The position numbers and the translations under genes are program-made. Below, one piece after another: positions 43,791 through 54,950 of a stretch of 64,000 nt of DNA. This DNA comes from Chimonanthus salicifolius. Its lineage: Eukaryota; Streptophyta; Magnoliopsida; Laurales; Calycanthaceae. Each line of letters starts with the position of its first letter. The first letter of the stretch is position 1. The stretch is from NCBI GenBank assembly GCA_013350335.1, contig CM023535.1:25512617-25576616 (forward strand). Reading direction: 5' to 3'. Below the pieces are notes generated by a model, which was not told where the DNA came from, searched no databases, and saw nothing but the letters and a program-made list of their open reading frames with translations.

Positions 43791-44390
43791 CTAGTACGTG
43801 CATGCGGGACGTCCGGTGTTGTGCATCAGGCATCTAGGTGTGACATGGCCCTTCTTGTGGCACTGGTAGCATGTGAATTTTACCACGTTTCTCAAACCTC
43901 TATGTCTGGAGCCACGAACTAGGAAAGATGACTCTTTTTTCTCAGGTGTCGACAATATTCCATGCATAGGAGTGAGAGTGATCTTTACCCCATGCTTATA
44001 GAAGGTACAAGTGTTGGCACAACCCTTGTGAGTGCTGTCAATGTCAAATTTCCAGAGACGCCCAAGAATCATGTGGCACACGTCCATGTCAACAACATCG
44101 AAGAGAAAGTAGTCTTTGTAAGCTTGGCCAACAAAAAAGGAAATGTAACATTGTCTCGTTACACATTTCTCTTCCACGTGTTTGATCCACCCAACTGAGT
44201 AGGGAGAGGGGTGGGCATGCGTGGTTAAACCCAACTTATCAACCAACATTTGAGAGGCAATATTCTCATCACATCCACTATCAATAATAAGATTATAGAC
44301 TTTTTGGTTGATAATGCACCGAGTCTTGAAGATTTTGGGATGTTTCAACGGAGGACTCTGCTTCGTTGTGTTAGGAAATCTGCTAATCAT
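43791..44390 (-). CDS. gypsy-G retropepsin fragment with an unusual C-terminal zinc knuckle (open 199 codons)
   Basis: Seen: KIFKTRCIINQKVYNLIIDSGCDENIASQMLVDKLGL (active site DSG at residues 37-39), PSPYSVGWIK, VGQAYKDYFLFDVVDMDVCHMILGRLWKFDIDSTHKG: a gypsy aspartic protease. After PMHGILSTPEKKES the frame continues into RGSRHRGLRNVVKFTCYQCHKKGHVTPRC, a canonical C-x2-C-x4-H-x4-C knuckle at residues 174-187. Known: knuckles normally precede the protease, at the end of gag. A degenerate knuckle does lie upstream, in another frame near 44,520-44,566. So either the fragment after the protease was joined by rearrangement or this lineage carries two knuckles. It is a polyprotein piece, not a stand-alone gene. 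Confidence 0.8.
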   Translation of the reverse strand: MISRFPNTTKQSPPLKHPKIFKTRCIINQKVYNLIIDSGCDENIASQMLVDKLGLTTHAHPSPYSVGWIKHVEEKCVTRQCYISFFVGQAYKDYFLFDVVDMDVCHMILGRLWKFDIDSTHKGCANTCTFYKHGVKITLTPMHGILSTPEKKESSFLVRGSRHRGLRNVVKFTCYQCHKKGHVTPRCLMHNTGRPACTY

Positions 44391-44457
44391 TAGAGTAGTC
44401 CTTTGTCTCCCTAATGAACGTAATCATCATCATTTGCAACATTTTCCACATGTCCTT

Positions 44458-45470
44458 CTACATACTCTTCCTCAACTTCTTTGCCATTATTGGTGGCAAT
44501 TGCAACTGGCTGACAAATAGGGCATTGGTTTGAGCGGTGACTTGGTTGGCCGCAATGAAAGAACTTTCCAAGCATAGGTTGAGCGTATGGGTTGCTTTTG
44601 GCAGGCTTTTTTTCTCAGTAATCTTGAGTGGGGTAGCTGGTGTTGGAGTGCGTGTAGGCACATGTCTAAGGGTTGTACCTTGTTGATGGGCCTGCACTTG
44701 GGCTGGTATGGTAGCTGAAGTGGTCGATGAAGGAGCAGATCTAGTCATTGATGTATTCATTCCTCCTGGTCAATCCAATTCTTCTTAAGTCCTTTTGGCC
44801 ATCTGTACGGCATCACTCAAGGTGCAAATTGGATGGAACCCAACACCAAGACGGACAATCATGTGTAGTCCTTTTAAGAACCGTGAAATTTGTTAAGGTT
44901 CGCTCTCAGCCAAATTGTTTTGGGCAGATAGGCAATAGAATTCGGTAACATAGTCTTGAACCGAACTGTTTTCCTCTCAACATTCCCGATATTGCTCGAA
45001 CAAACGTTGATCATAGTCTGCAGGGAGGAAGTGAGCTTGGAGAAACTTTTTCATTTGCGGCCATGACTTGATAGGAGGCTTATTATATTGCTCGCATGAG
45101 GTTTGCAATTGTTCCCACCATGCAGAAGCTCCACCTTTTAGCTTATAGGTGACAAACTTAACTCTTTTGGAGTCTTCAATCTCCACGAAATCGAACAAGG
45201 CCTCGACTTCTAAGAGCCAGTCGGGAAAGGCGAAAAGTCCACATTCATGAGGTAGTCTCGACCAAGTAATGCGTTATCAGGTTGACTTATTCTTAACCTC
45301 TTCATCATTGAAGGAATCATCAGCGATTTATTGCAAGGTGTGTGGGATCTCTTGTCTTGATTACTGCAAACATTATTCTTGGATGGAGTTTGTTGATAAA
45401 AAAGACCATCAAGCTTAGCAAACATATTCATCACTATTGTCCGCAATTCATCAAATGTTGTCTGAGTGAC
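44458..45470 (-). pseudogene. gypsy-G gag
   Basis: Minus strand pieces: LRTIVMNMFAKLDGLFYQQTPSK; DWLLEVEALFDFVEIEDSKRVKFVTYKLKGGASAWWEQLQ and MKKFLQAHFLPADYDQRLFEQYREC (open 45198-44977), the retrotransposon gag core; QDYVTEFYCLSAQNNLAESE; a Thr/Pro-rich linker (44760-44458); and a knuckle reading FFHCGQPSHRSNQC, with Phe in place of the first Cys. Several frameshifts. Confidence 0.83.
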
Positions 45471-45588
45471 GAACTGATTGAGGAATTGTTGGAAGCCATA
45501 GATTTTTTTAATATATATTTCTTCTCACCCGATGAAGATTGATGAAATTTGAAGGAGAATATATTGCCGATTACGATTGGTGAGATCT

Positions 45589-45602
45589 GGCTCTGAATAC
45601 CA
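45589..45602 (-). other. gypsy-G primer-binding site (Met-type)
   Basis: Minus strand TGGTATTCAGAGCC, two bases after the LTR end; matches the initiator tRNA-Met site with one extra base. Confidence 0.72.
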
Positions 45603-45604
45603 CT

Positions 45605-46815
45605 TGACGCAGCCAGAGCAAGATCGAGAGCACTTGATCTTCTCTTCACCTAGTTGTAACTGGATTTGGCGACACGACGACAAGTAGTAGGGTTGGCTTG
45701 GCAGTGGACTAAACGGGTTTTGGACAGGGGTGGCCTGAATGGGTCTAATTAGTGTAAGAAGAGTGGATGGAACATACCCGATGTGGGTTCTATGGGTCAA
45801 TGGGGCCCACAGGTGAATGATTGAAAAATAAAGTGCGACAGGTTGGGGTTGACTGATGGAGATGGGATTCTTGAAACAAAGTGTGGTGAGGTACTCTAGG
45901 AATAAAGAGATTGGGCGATGATGTATTGAACTGGATCTAAGAAGAGGCTGAAAGGGAGCCTGGGTTCGGCGATGTGACAGAGTTGAACGGGGGTAATGGT
46001 GATGGTTGATGGATTTGCAGGTGAATGCAACAGTTAACACAGGCGAAGATTACATGCATTGGACGTCAGGCGAACAACGGCAAGTGATACGATGGCAGCA
46101 AAGGCATCGAGCGTGGACAGATCTGGGAGGAACCAGAGATCGGGGCAGAACCTTGAACTGTAGAGACAGCAACACAGAGGCAGCATCGATTGGTTGTTCA
46201 TGCAATAGGGATGAGAATGGCTGCAAGGTGAGCAGCTCCAAGTTGCAGTAGAAGAAGAAGGGCCTGGTTGTACTTCTTGGTGATATTTTGGGCAGTAGGG
46301 GACTGCTAGATCCTTTCAGGCAGCAAACAGATCACGGGCAGTAGGGCGGATGGCCTAATGGGCAATCTTGCTTCAGATCTACAGAAGAAGAAAAAAAAAA
46401 AGGAAAATAAGGAAGAGAAGAAGTAGAGACGGGGCAGGGAACAATCCTGCCATTTTAAAAGAAGAAAAGAGAGAATATTAAGCATGACAATCAATCCTAT
46501 TTCAAAAGAGAAGAAAGAAAAATGAGAGAAGGAACATAAAGGAGAGGAGAAGAGAGGGTTTAAAGAGAAAAACTCTATTTTTCTTGTATTGGTCGATCTC
46601 CTCCCTAAGCCGAAACACCCCTTTTATTCTTGATCAAAGTCGGATCATGAGAAAAGAACTTGGAATCGCATGGACAGATTTGGGAAACTTCTATTCTGAA
46701 GAGTCTAAGAGTTTCCTAGTTGGAAAGGGTTTGCGCGACTGAGACAGAAGCCAATGGGACCTCCTTTCACATGGAGACACTCACACCTAGGACAGCCTGC
46801 ACACGTGCTGCATCA
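45605..46815 (-). repeat. gypsy-G 5' LTR (1211 bp)
   Basis: Bounded by tgacgcagcc and gctgcatca on the plus strand, giving near-perfect 9-bp inverted termini. Its last 225 bp match 43430-43654. Purine-rich 46,370-46,570. Confidence 0.86.
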
Positions 46816-47170
46816 GTGAGGGCCTAGAGTTTAGGTCCAAATATGACAATATTGTGCTAAGCAGGATAGGTTGTTACAATAGTAGACTCCCTTTTCAAAA
46901 AGAAAAAATGGCACACTATTCCAAGAGCCGAAAGGTGACGTTATTTCACCAATGTCATTTCAAAATGAAAAAATTCGCCAGAGTGATGCAAATCCCATGG
47001 TCCCATATTGCCTATGGACTAGTGTTGAAGGCAATTTATAAACTAGCGTCTTCTCCACTCTAGCACAAGACATTTTGGGGTTGTACAGAGGCATATGCCC
47101 TGAATCAAAGTCGTGCGAGAGTTTAGGCCCAAAGTGGACAATATTGTACTAGGCAGGGCGGGTCATTACA
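46816..47170 (-). repeat. Two direct copies of a short LTR-like start
   Basis: A block of about 50 bases occurs at 46,822-46,879 and 47,109-47,170 (gagtttaggcccaaa-tggacaatattgtact-ggcagg...cattaca). In minus sense each starts TGTAATGACCCGCC / TGTAACAACCTATCC, which looks like an LTR start. The interval between is about 290 bases with no gene. It could be a short LTR followed by a partial second one. Confidence 0.5.
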
Positions 47171-47345
47171 GACTATGGCTTATGTGGGTAAGGTGTATGG
47201 TAGTTATTTCCATATGATAGGTATGACCCCATCCGTGTATAGGGATAAGAATTATGATGGATGAAGATGATATTGATCCACATCTGGGATATGAGTTGGT
47301 ACCACTGGTGTAACATCCGCGATGGTTGTTCTGCGTTGATCTGTA
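47171..47345 (+). other. Short unassigned stretch before the integrase fragment
   Basis: No domain recognised in any frame. Probably the broken upstream part of the chromovirus-like element. Confidence 0.4.
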
Positions 47346-47713
47346 GTGGAATTTACAGTGGGTGACCATGTTTTCTTGAGTGTTGCACCGTGACATGCTA
47401 TTCGACGACTTGGTCATAGAGGAAAGTTGTCGGCAAGATATATCAGGCCTTTTGAGATCCTAGATAAGATCGGTGGAGTGGCTTATCGATTAGCTTTACC
47501 TTCGAATTTGGCTAGAGTGCAGAACATATTTCATGTATCTATGCTCAGGAAATACGAACCGGACCCGTCGCATGTGTTGCATTGGAAAGACATCGATATC
47601 ACAGAGGATGTGACTTTCGATGAAGGACCTATAGAAATCCAAGACACTAGTGTTGTGACAATATCGAGGAGCCATGAACACTACGTGGGAGTGAGAGTCA
47701 ACGATGAGGGAGA
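47346..47713 (+). pseudogene. Integrase C-terminal fragment, gypsy chromovirus type
   Basis: Reads VEFTVGDHVFLSVAP, a stop, then RGKLSARYIRPFEILDKIGGVAYRLALP, NLARVQNIFHVSMLRKYEPDPSHVL and EGPIEIQDTSVV (open 47427-47786, the tail running into the LTR). Known: this GPFEIL...VAYRLALP...HNVFHVSMLRKY pattern is the end of integrase in Tekay/Del-type chromoviruses, where a chromodomain may follow. A full chromodomain is not visible. Integrase binds DNA and inserts the cDNA; this fragment alone is inert. Confidence 0.87.
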
Positions 47714-48934
47714 TGTAAGACCCTGGCCCTGGTTTAAGCCTAAGTCACGTGTTTTGAACTGCTTATCCTGCTTTGTGAATGCTTAATTATGTAGATAACT
47801 ATGTAAGCTTTCCGAGAAGCTCAAATTTGACTCGATCTGAGCTCAATAGCTCAGTAGTTAGACTGGTTGAAGTTGGAAGGGCAAAATAGTCATTTACTAA
47901 TGTCTTTCGTCTCATATGAAAAATAGTGAATAGTAACTTTAAAACTATTTCAATGTGTAAAAACCATTCATCTGAGATTATCAAACTTTGAAGCTCACAC
48001 ACACGCATTGTCTTTGAGTATCAGACTCAGTGGATTTCACAGATTTCTCCGAAGACTTTCCGGATTACATATTTTGGACGTCAAGAAAAGACCTATTTTG
48101 CAAACCCTCCATTTTTAAATGCTCCTTGAACCAAAAAATTGCAAACGTTTGTCGTACATTTAATCTCTATTTAATCCAAACCTTCTATGTTTTCAGAATT
48201 TTATCATGCCGCCACTCGAAAATACTTTGGAGAGGGTGAGATTATAATGAATTTCATATCGGAGACAGATGAGTGAGACACTTATGAGTAATTCTGAGTA
48301 CCATGACTAGGCACATATATTGCGTACGTATGTGGAAAGGGTATGATTTCTGAGGGCTTATGATTATGACGCATTGAGTGCACGTCCGGTTGGTTGATTT
48401 GACAATTGAGTGCCTAGGACTTGAGGCTTTGATGATATATAGGTGCTATGTATATGAAGTATGAGATATAAACATTGGATAGTACCTGTTAAGGTATAGA
48501 TAGTAGGTTTTGTTGTTGGGCAGACTATTATGCATTGTCACCTATTTTTTGGCATTCTTGTGTTCATACGTTGAGAATGAACTATGGTATATTGTATTAC
48601 TGCATAATAGTTTGTATGCATTGTTTATTGAATGTTGAATTTTTGCATGTTTTGTTATTGCTATTGTACTCCTACTGAGCTTGTGAAGCTTACTCTCTAA
48701 CATTTTGCAGGGTACTCGTAGAGGAGAGGACGGACTGACCTATAGAACTTCCATGATGATGCCGAGTCATGGATGACTTCAACCAGACATATTGTTAGTT
48801 TTAGATTTGAAGTTATTTATCTTTTGAGTTATTATTGTTTGAGATTGATGTACATGAAGGCATGTTGTTGTTTATTGTGGTTTTATGTAGTTGACGTGTC
48901 CCTGACCCATGGCTAGTTGGGGCACGGCGTCACA
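47714..48934 (+). repeat. 3' LTR of the chromovirus-like element (1221 bp)
   Basis: Starts TGTAAGACCCTGGCCC, ends GGGCACGGCGTCACA. No second copy in the window. Includes the ctactgagcttgtgaagct block near 48,675 followed by a ttttgcaggg splice-acceptor-like string, as often seen in this LTR type. Confidence 0.78.
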
Positions 48935-49547
48935 ATGGTAGGGTGGAAACTGAAAACAATAAACTTAGAATATCTCAACAAATCATAGCTATATTATCTT
49001 AGATTTTCAAAATTTAACAATGACAAAGACTAAATGCAACTAATAATTTTCTTTTCAAGGGCAAAATGCAAAACATATTAAGTTTAACTACTAAAATGAT
49101 GACAAAAAAGTAAACTTCTTAAAAGTCAAAATAAAAATCTTCTTCTTGAAAAAGACGTTATGACTATTTTTCTTCCTAAAAATCTTATAAAGCATAAAAA
49201 AAAATGTTTACAATTGCACGTTTCTTATGACAATATACAACCAGAAATCATGTTGATTATCAACCAAATCAAATAATTCAAAGAAAAGAAACTTTTAAAG
49301 TTTGCTTATTTCATTTTTCACGTAGAAATAAGATTGATATTTGAATTTAATAAGATTTTTACATAGATCGATTTGACTTCTAGCCTTCACAATAATTATT
49401 ATTTATCTTGACTTGTATGTGAAAGAATAAATAAAATTTGACCAATATTCATTTAGTGTAGCAAAATGGAAGTTGCAAATCACCCATGGCCTCACTTGAT
49501 GTGCCCTAAGGGCAATGGGTATCACTCGTGGGGATTATACGCTGGAT
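48935..49547. other. Unassigned AT-rich region
   Basis: No ORF or repeat recognised. The last about 100 bases (atggcctcacttgatgtgcc to gattatacgctgg) are more GC-rich but have no clear frame. Athila-3 LTR homology begins at about 49548. Confidence 0.5.
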
Positions 49548-51496
49548 TTACCCCTGAATATTAGATAAGTTACCCCTTGTTTTCAGTGTTTTTAATATCA
49601 TTAATGGGATTTTTGGAGTTTTACAGCTATGTTTGAAAAATACACGACATAAGGCTTAAATGGAAGAAAAATGGAGAAATTGAGAACAAATCTATTTTTG
49701 GAAACTGTTATTATTCCAAAGATATATTCTTCGAATGAATGGATTTTTTAATATTTATTTCACCACAATTTAGGATTTCATTATAAAATAATTAATTGAA
49801 ATCCATTTATGAGAGTTTGAATTAATTTAGTAATTTTTTTAGATTTTTTTATTATTTTCAAGTGGTGAGATAAATTATTAAATTTCATAAATTGAAGATA
49901 TGAAGAAAATGAGGTATTCAAATTCAAGCACGTGAAATTCAAGGAGCTTAACCTTGCAAAATTCGTACAATGCCATGTGGATGAGAGAGAAAGAATAATT
50001 AATAAATTTTGAAGAACTTAGAAGGAATATTTTGACACATCTTCAGTATTTTGGCAATAACTTTCTACTTCGATATCCTATTGTATTGATTCCTTTTGGG
50101 TTAGAAAGAAGACTTCAAGGGATACAACTTTGTAGTATACTAAATTTTGTGATTATAACGTTAACTATGTCAAAATTGAGCTTCTAGGTGGCACATGTGT
50201 ACAAAATAGGATTTTGCACTCACTTTCGATGGTGTGTTCACACCATGGCCGACTCAACCCCTTTGTGTTCACACCATGCACGAATTTTACTGTTTTTTTT
50301 TACCTCCTTTAAGCCATTCTATGTTTAGTACAAACCATATCAGCCCTCCAAGTGTCACTTGTTTTATTTAAATCTTTAAATCCAACCCATTCACTCTACG
50401 TCCTTTCATCTATAAATATTATCCCTCTCCCATTGACAAAATTGAACTGGGCAGAAGATTCTAAGGCTTGAAGTGGAGAAGGAGAAAAATAAAAGAACAA
50501 AAGAAGATTTGGAATTTTTGTGTGTCACATGGGGTTTTGAGGTTGGTGGTTCTATATTATTCCATGGTTTTCTTCTATTCTTTTATTTTCAAAATTCCAA
50601 TTGTGTTGTAATTTTTATTCCATGTTTTAATAAATAAAGAAGGTGAGAGTTAGAATTTTGGTTTCCAATTATTTTGTTCATGTGTAATGAAAATTTCAAT
50701 TTTATTTTCATTCTTTTTATGAATTTATGTTGTTTATTTTTTCAAGAAATTCAAGGAAAGTGAGATTATTTTAGGATTGGTAAAACTTGATTGTTTCAGT
50801 CTAAGGCTCTTTTTAAGAGTGAGATTATTTTTTATTCGGAATTACAAGCAGAAATTTTACCTAAGCCTAAGGCTGGATTTGAATTTTCTTAGCTAAATGG
50901 ATTTCATGATTTCATATTTAGAATTTTAATGAATGAGAAATTTGAATGTGTATTAAATAATTTACATGAGCTCCATGTTCTAAGCCATTATTTTATTATT
51001 AAAATATGGATAATAATGCCTCCTTTAGTCTCTAATCCAATTCCACTGAAAATATGTACGTCTGTTGTTTTTATTTTTATTTTTGATTTCTTTTGTTCAT
51101 AAATTCAAAATTCCTGAAAATTGTGGAAATAGGTTGGTAAATTAATTTATTGCATCTTAATTTTGTGTTCTAAGATAGATTAAGATTATTTATAATTTTT
51201 AAATTAATTCCACCATTTTAATTGAAATTATATAAATTTTGTGTTTTCCATGGAAATTAGATTTCTTTAATGAATAGTTTCTATGTTTAGGTGTGATTTC
51301 TATTTCTAGAATATTTCTAAATTAAAGTTAAATTTCCTAGATTAGATAAATAATTCCATGTTTAAGATTTATTTCTATGATTTTCTAAATTTCTTAAAAT
51401 ATATAATTCAATGGTGTTCTTTTCATGGATATATTTTCCTAAGTTCCAATGGGTTCGACCTCGCACTCCTAAGTTATATTATAAATGGTTCGTGCA
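49548..51496 (+). repeat. Athila-3 5' LTR, main part
   Basis: Matches 58,275-60,215 of the 3' LTR closely (for example tattagataagtta, acacgacataagg, ttcacaccatggccgactcaacccc). The first about 30 bases are absent or unrecognisable. TATAAATA at 50411-50418. It continues after the solo LTR at 54899-54926. Confidence 0.88.
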
Positions 51497-53538
51497 TGTT
51501 GAGCACTGAAATACTACATTTTTACCCCTGATATTTAGGTCAGTTAGTCTTGGTTTAATGTATATAAGATGCATGTAATGATTTATTTTAGTTTTGTAGG
51601 TAAAATCAGGGAAATACATGAAATCACCATAAATCAATGGATAATTGTCTGAAGATAGCTTTAAATGGAAGATTTGAAATTTTATAATTAATCATGCCAC
51701 TTTTAGGTTATTAATGTAAATTGATTAATCTGGATCCATTTATGAGAGTCTAGATTAATTCAATATTTAGATTTTTAAGTGGTTAATTAATTATTTAATT
51801 CAAATATAAGAGAGTTTGCAATTGAAGAGGCCAAGAGTTTGAAATCAAGGTCCATGGGCTAGAGATCCACTGCAGTTGGGCCAAGCTCTGCTCCAAATGC
51901 CAGACATTGGGCCTGGCCAAGCACTCCATGCGCATTCTCCAATGTGGGCCAGGCCTAAGTGAATTCAAGTCCAACAAGCCCAAGTCCACATACTCCAGTC
52001 CAAGAAGTCCAAGCCCAATTCAAGATCCAATGCTCCAGGTTCATGTTCGAATTTTGCAACCCTAAGCCCAAATCCACCTAAGTCCAAAGCCACCAAGCCC
52101 ATATCCAAAACCCAATTCCTTATCCATTCAATTTTAAATCACTAATCCACATCATCCATTAACCCCACCATGCAATCCCCACCATTCACTTCATGCATTT
52201 CATCCAAGCCATCCATTTGCATTCATTTAATTAATTAAACCCTAGAGCCTCCCGTCCAATCTCAACCATACATTCATCATGTTTAGATCTAGGTTGTCCA
52301 ATCCATCCACCATCTAGATTAACCTTAGAATAATATTCATTCATGCATCATCTCACCATTCATCCATTTAGATCATGCATTCATCATTAAAGCCAATAGA
52401 CTTTAGGTCATTTAATCATAGCCCTTCATTTGATGCATTCATCTCAAAAACCCTAGTTTATTTCATAAACCCTAGAATTTAGGCATTCATGCTCATACCC
52501 TATGCATCCCACGATGGTCACACAATTTTAGAAGCCTCCATGCGCATAACACAATGGAAAATCCCTATTCTTTCTCTCCACTCCACTCCACCTGATCTCC
52601 ACATTACCTAGATCCTATCTTGTCTCCCAATCCAATCCAAAATAGCCATACACGATTTTTGTCTATCGTCTTTCCACTCCATTTGAATTTCACACATGTA
52701 ACCCTAGCCACATCATCTCCACTTCATCAAGCCATTCATTCATTTAATCCTTTAATCTCATCCATTCAAATCATTCCACACATCGTGAAACCCTAAGTCC
52801 ACAAGCCAAATTCGCCCAAGCCTTGCCTTGTCCTACAATCTCTCTCTGCTTTTCTTTCTCTCCAAGATTACTTAGCCACCAAGCAACCATTAACCCAAAT
52901 TCGTGTATAGCACTGTGCAACCTTAGTTTTCTATCTTTTAATCCCATCCACCCATATTCCATTAGATTTAATCACATCCTTCATCCATTAACTTAAACCC
53001 AGATTTAATCCCAGTCATCCGTCCTTTTCTTTAGCCTATAAATACCCCATTCAACTATAGCCAAAATCGAATTTGACTTGGAGCTCAAGAGGACTAAAGG
53101 CTGAGGAGAAAAGATCAAGAGACAGGAAGGCAGGAGGTCCCACACGATTTTACAACTGAGAGTTGCAAATTTAAGTCTCCATTTTGTTTTCTTGTTCTCA
53201 ATGTTATGAATGCCTGTACTTGAATTTTTCCATGAAATAAATAAGAGATGTGCTTTTAGAATCATGGAAAGTTCCATTATTCAAACTTTTTTTATGCTCT
53301 CTTTTAATTTAATTTTGTATTCTTTGTTTGATTAAAGGACTTAGGTTATAAGTGTTAAATCTAAGAACCAAACTTTAGTTAGATTAAATATTATGAATTT
53401 TAATTAAAAGGTGTAAATTGATATTTGAATTCTAAATGTTAATTTCAGATGTAGATCTCTTATTTATTTATTTATTTTGGGTGATGAAAGAATAATTCCA
53501 TAACCACCTTTAAATTATGCATTCTATCATTTATTTTA

Positions 53539-54354
53539 GGGTCCCCGTTTACAAACCCGATTTTTCTGCCTCTACACACCCGTTTCCGGGTGCGGGTGGC
53601 TAATTACCATTTTGTCCCCGCGTTTCCATTCGTTCGAACGAATTCCCAGTTCATTTCGGCATTCGTTCGAACGAATGGACGTATACCCCATCCAATTTTG
53701 ATTCGTTCGAACGAATCCCCGTTTAAAATCAATTCGTTCGAACGAATGAATCGGGTGAACAGTAACGCACGTTACTGTTCACCCGTGTTATTGTCACCCG
53801 TGAACGAATTGATTGAATGAATCGATTTTTTTTTAAATTTCAAAGTTATTTTTTAAGCACTATGTATTTTTAAAATTTCTCAAATTAAATATCCAAACTA
53901 ATTATGATAATCTGATAAAAATACTTTAAGACTTCAAGGTCTTTTAACACTCCTAAATATTTAAAATACAGTATTTTACAAACAAAGGGTATCCCTAGGG
54001 TGTGCCGAAAACACATTTCGGAGTGTCAAAAGACCTTGAAGTCTTAAAGTATTTTTATCAGGTTATCGTAATTAGTCCGGATATTCAATTTGTGAAATTT
54101 TGGAAATACACAGTGCTTAAAAAATAACTTTAAAGTTTTAAAGGAGATTTTATTAACGAATTGATTTTAAACGGGGATTCGTTCAAACGAATCAAAATTG
54201 GATGGGGTGTACGTCCATTCGTTCGAATGAATGCCGAAATGAACTGGGAATTCGTTCGAATGAATGGAAACGAGGGGGCAAAATGCTAATTAACCACCCG
54301 TACCCAGAAACGGGTGTGTAGAGGCAGAAAAATCGGGTGTGTAAAAGGGGACCC
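53539..54354. mobile_element. Foldback/MITE-like DNA element with long inverted arms
   Basis: Termini GGGTCCCCGTTTACA and its complement (TGTAAAAGGGGACCC), with a perfect 8-bp flanking duplication ttatttta (53531-53538 and 54355-54362). The left arm to about 53,945 and the right arm from about 54,010 are inverted copies of each other, leaving a short centre. The left arm has four perfect 16-bp palindromes attcgttcgaacgaat at 53628, 53661, 53701 and 53732. The right arm has decayed versions at 54177, 54217 and 54250. No transposase ORF. The 8-bp duplication would suit the hAT class, but the termini are not a clear hAT match. It interrupts the solo LTR, which otherwise aligns with Athila-2. Confidence 0.88.
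53752..53785. repeat. Perfect 16-bp stem hairpin within the foldback element
   Basis: cgggtgaacagtaacg (53752-53767), loop ca, then the exact complement (53770-53785). Present only in the left arm, so gained by that arm or lost by the other. Confidence 0.85.
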
Positions 54355-54932
54355 TTATTTTATTTGCAAAATTATTTCCTATCTTTAGTTATGTTAGATT
54401 TTTTGTTTGTATGTTGTATTTTAATTATTTAAATTCTTTAATTCGTTTGTCATGTATTTTAGTACTCTTCTACTTTATTTTATGTATTCAAACCACTCCT
54501 TCAAGATGTATTAACTAGTTTGGTATTTAATTTAATTAAACTTTAATTTTGCTTTCTTGAACTTAGGTGTGACATTATCCATAAAATCTACATTAATCGA
54601 TTATCTTAATCAGATTAATTAATGTTCTAACTTTTGGATTTAAATCTTAAATTAGAGATTTTATTAAGTTAGAGTTAGATTGATGAAAATAGGATTGATT
54701 TTAACGATTTGATTCATTTTTTAAATCTCTGTTTTCTAGAAAACATAATAATTCAAGCACTGGATTCCAACATATATACTTTGATGCATATATTTTGCTT
54801 GTTCTTTTTGGGATCAATCTCGCACTCATAACGCTGTAATATAATTGGTTCGTGCGCTTGCGATATTATAAATTTAAAATTTGCACATCAACAGTGTGCT
54901 TGAGAGTATAAATTTAAAACACAACAAGTTTT

Positions 54933-54950
54933 TGGCGCCGTTTCCGGGGA
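54933..54950 (+). other. Athila-3 primer-binding site (tRNA-Asp)
   Basis: TGGCGCCGTTTCCGGGGA, six bases after the LTR end acaaca; one mismatch to the tRNA-Asp complement, at a different base from Athila-1. Confidence 0.88.

Larger units (their letters stand above)
43430..46815 (-). mobile_element. gypsy-G: Ty3/gypsy element reduced to gag and protease
   Basis: Complete 5' LTR 45605-46815 (termini TGATGCAGC / GCTGCGTCA), Met-type primer-binding site, gag, protease, polypurine tract, and the first 225 bp of the 3' LTR (43430-43654), which is interrupted by copia-C. No reverse transcriptase or integrase between 43,655 and 43,790, so most of pol is deleted. Confidence 0.83.
47346..48934 (+). mobile_element. 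Chromovirus-like (Tekay-type) gypsy fragment: integrase end plus 3' LTR
   Basis: An integrase C-terminal coding piece runs into a polypurine-like gatgagggaga and an LTR with termini TGTAAGACC and GGCGTCACA. The rest of the element is missing on the left. The expected target-site bases on the right are atggt (48935-48939). Confidence 0.8.
51497..54893 (+). repeat. Solo LTR of the Athila-2 family inside the Athila-3 5' LTR
   Basis: Termini TGTTG and CAACA (perfect 5-bp inversion). Flanked by gtgca (51492-51496) and gtgtg (54894-54898); the uninterrupted 3' LTR of Athila-3 has gtgcg at this site, so both flanks are one-step CpG decay products of the same 5-bp target. Aligns with 33116-35785, with TATAAATA at 53037-53044. 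Contains the foldback element. Confidence 0.88.

Noticed and set aside
45525..46040. 171-codon minus-strand ORF
   Set aside because: Lies in the gypsy-G LTR with no domain; a chance open frame spanning the LTR and primer-binding site.
53590..53820. 76-codon ORF with repeated VRTN / ERMN words
   Set aside because: The repeats come from the palindromes of the foldback element, not from protein selection.
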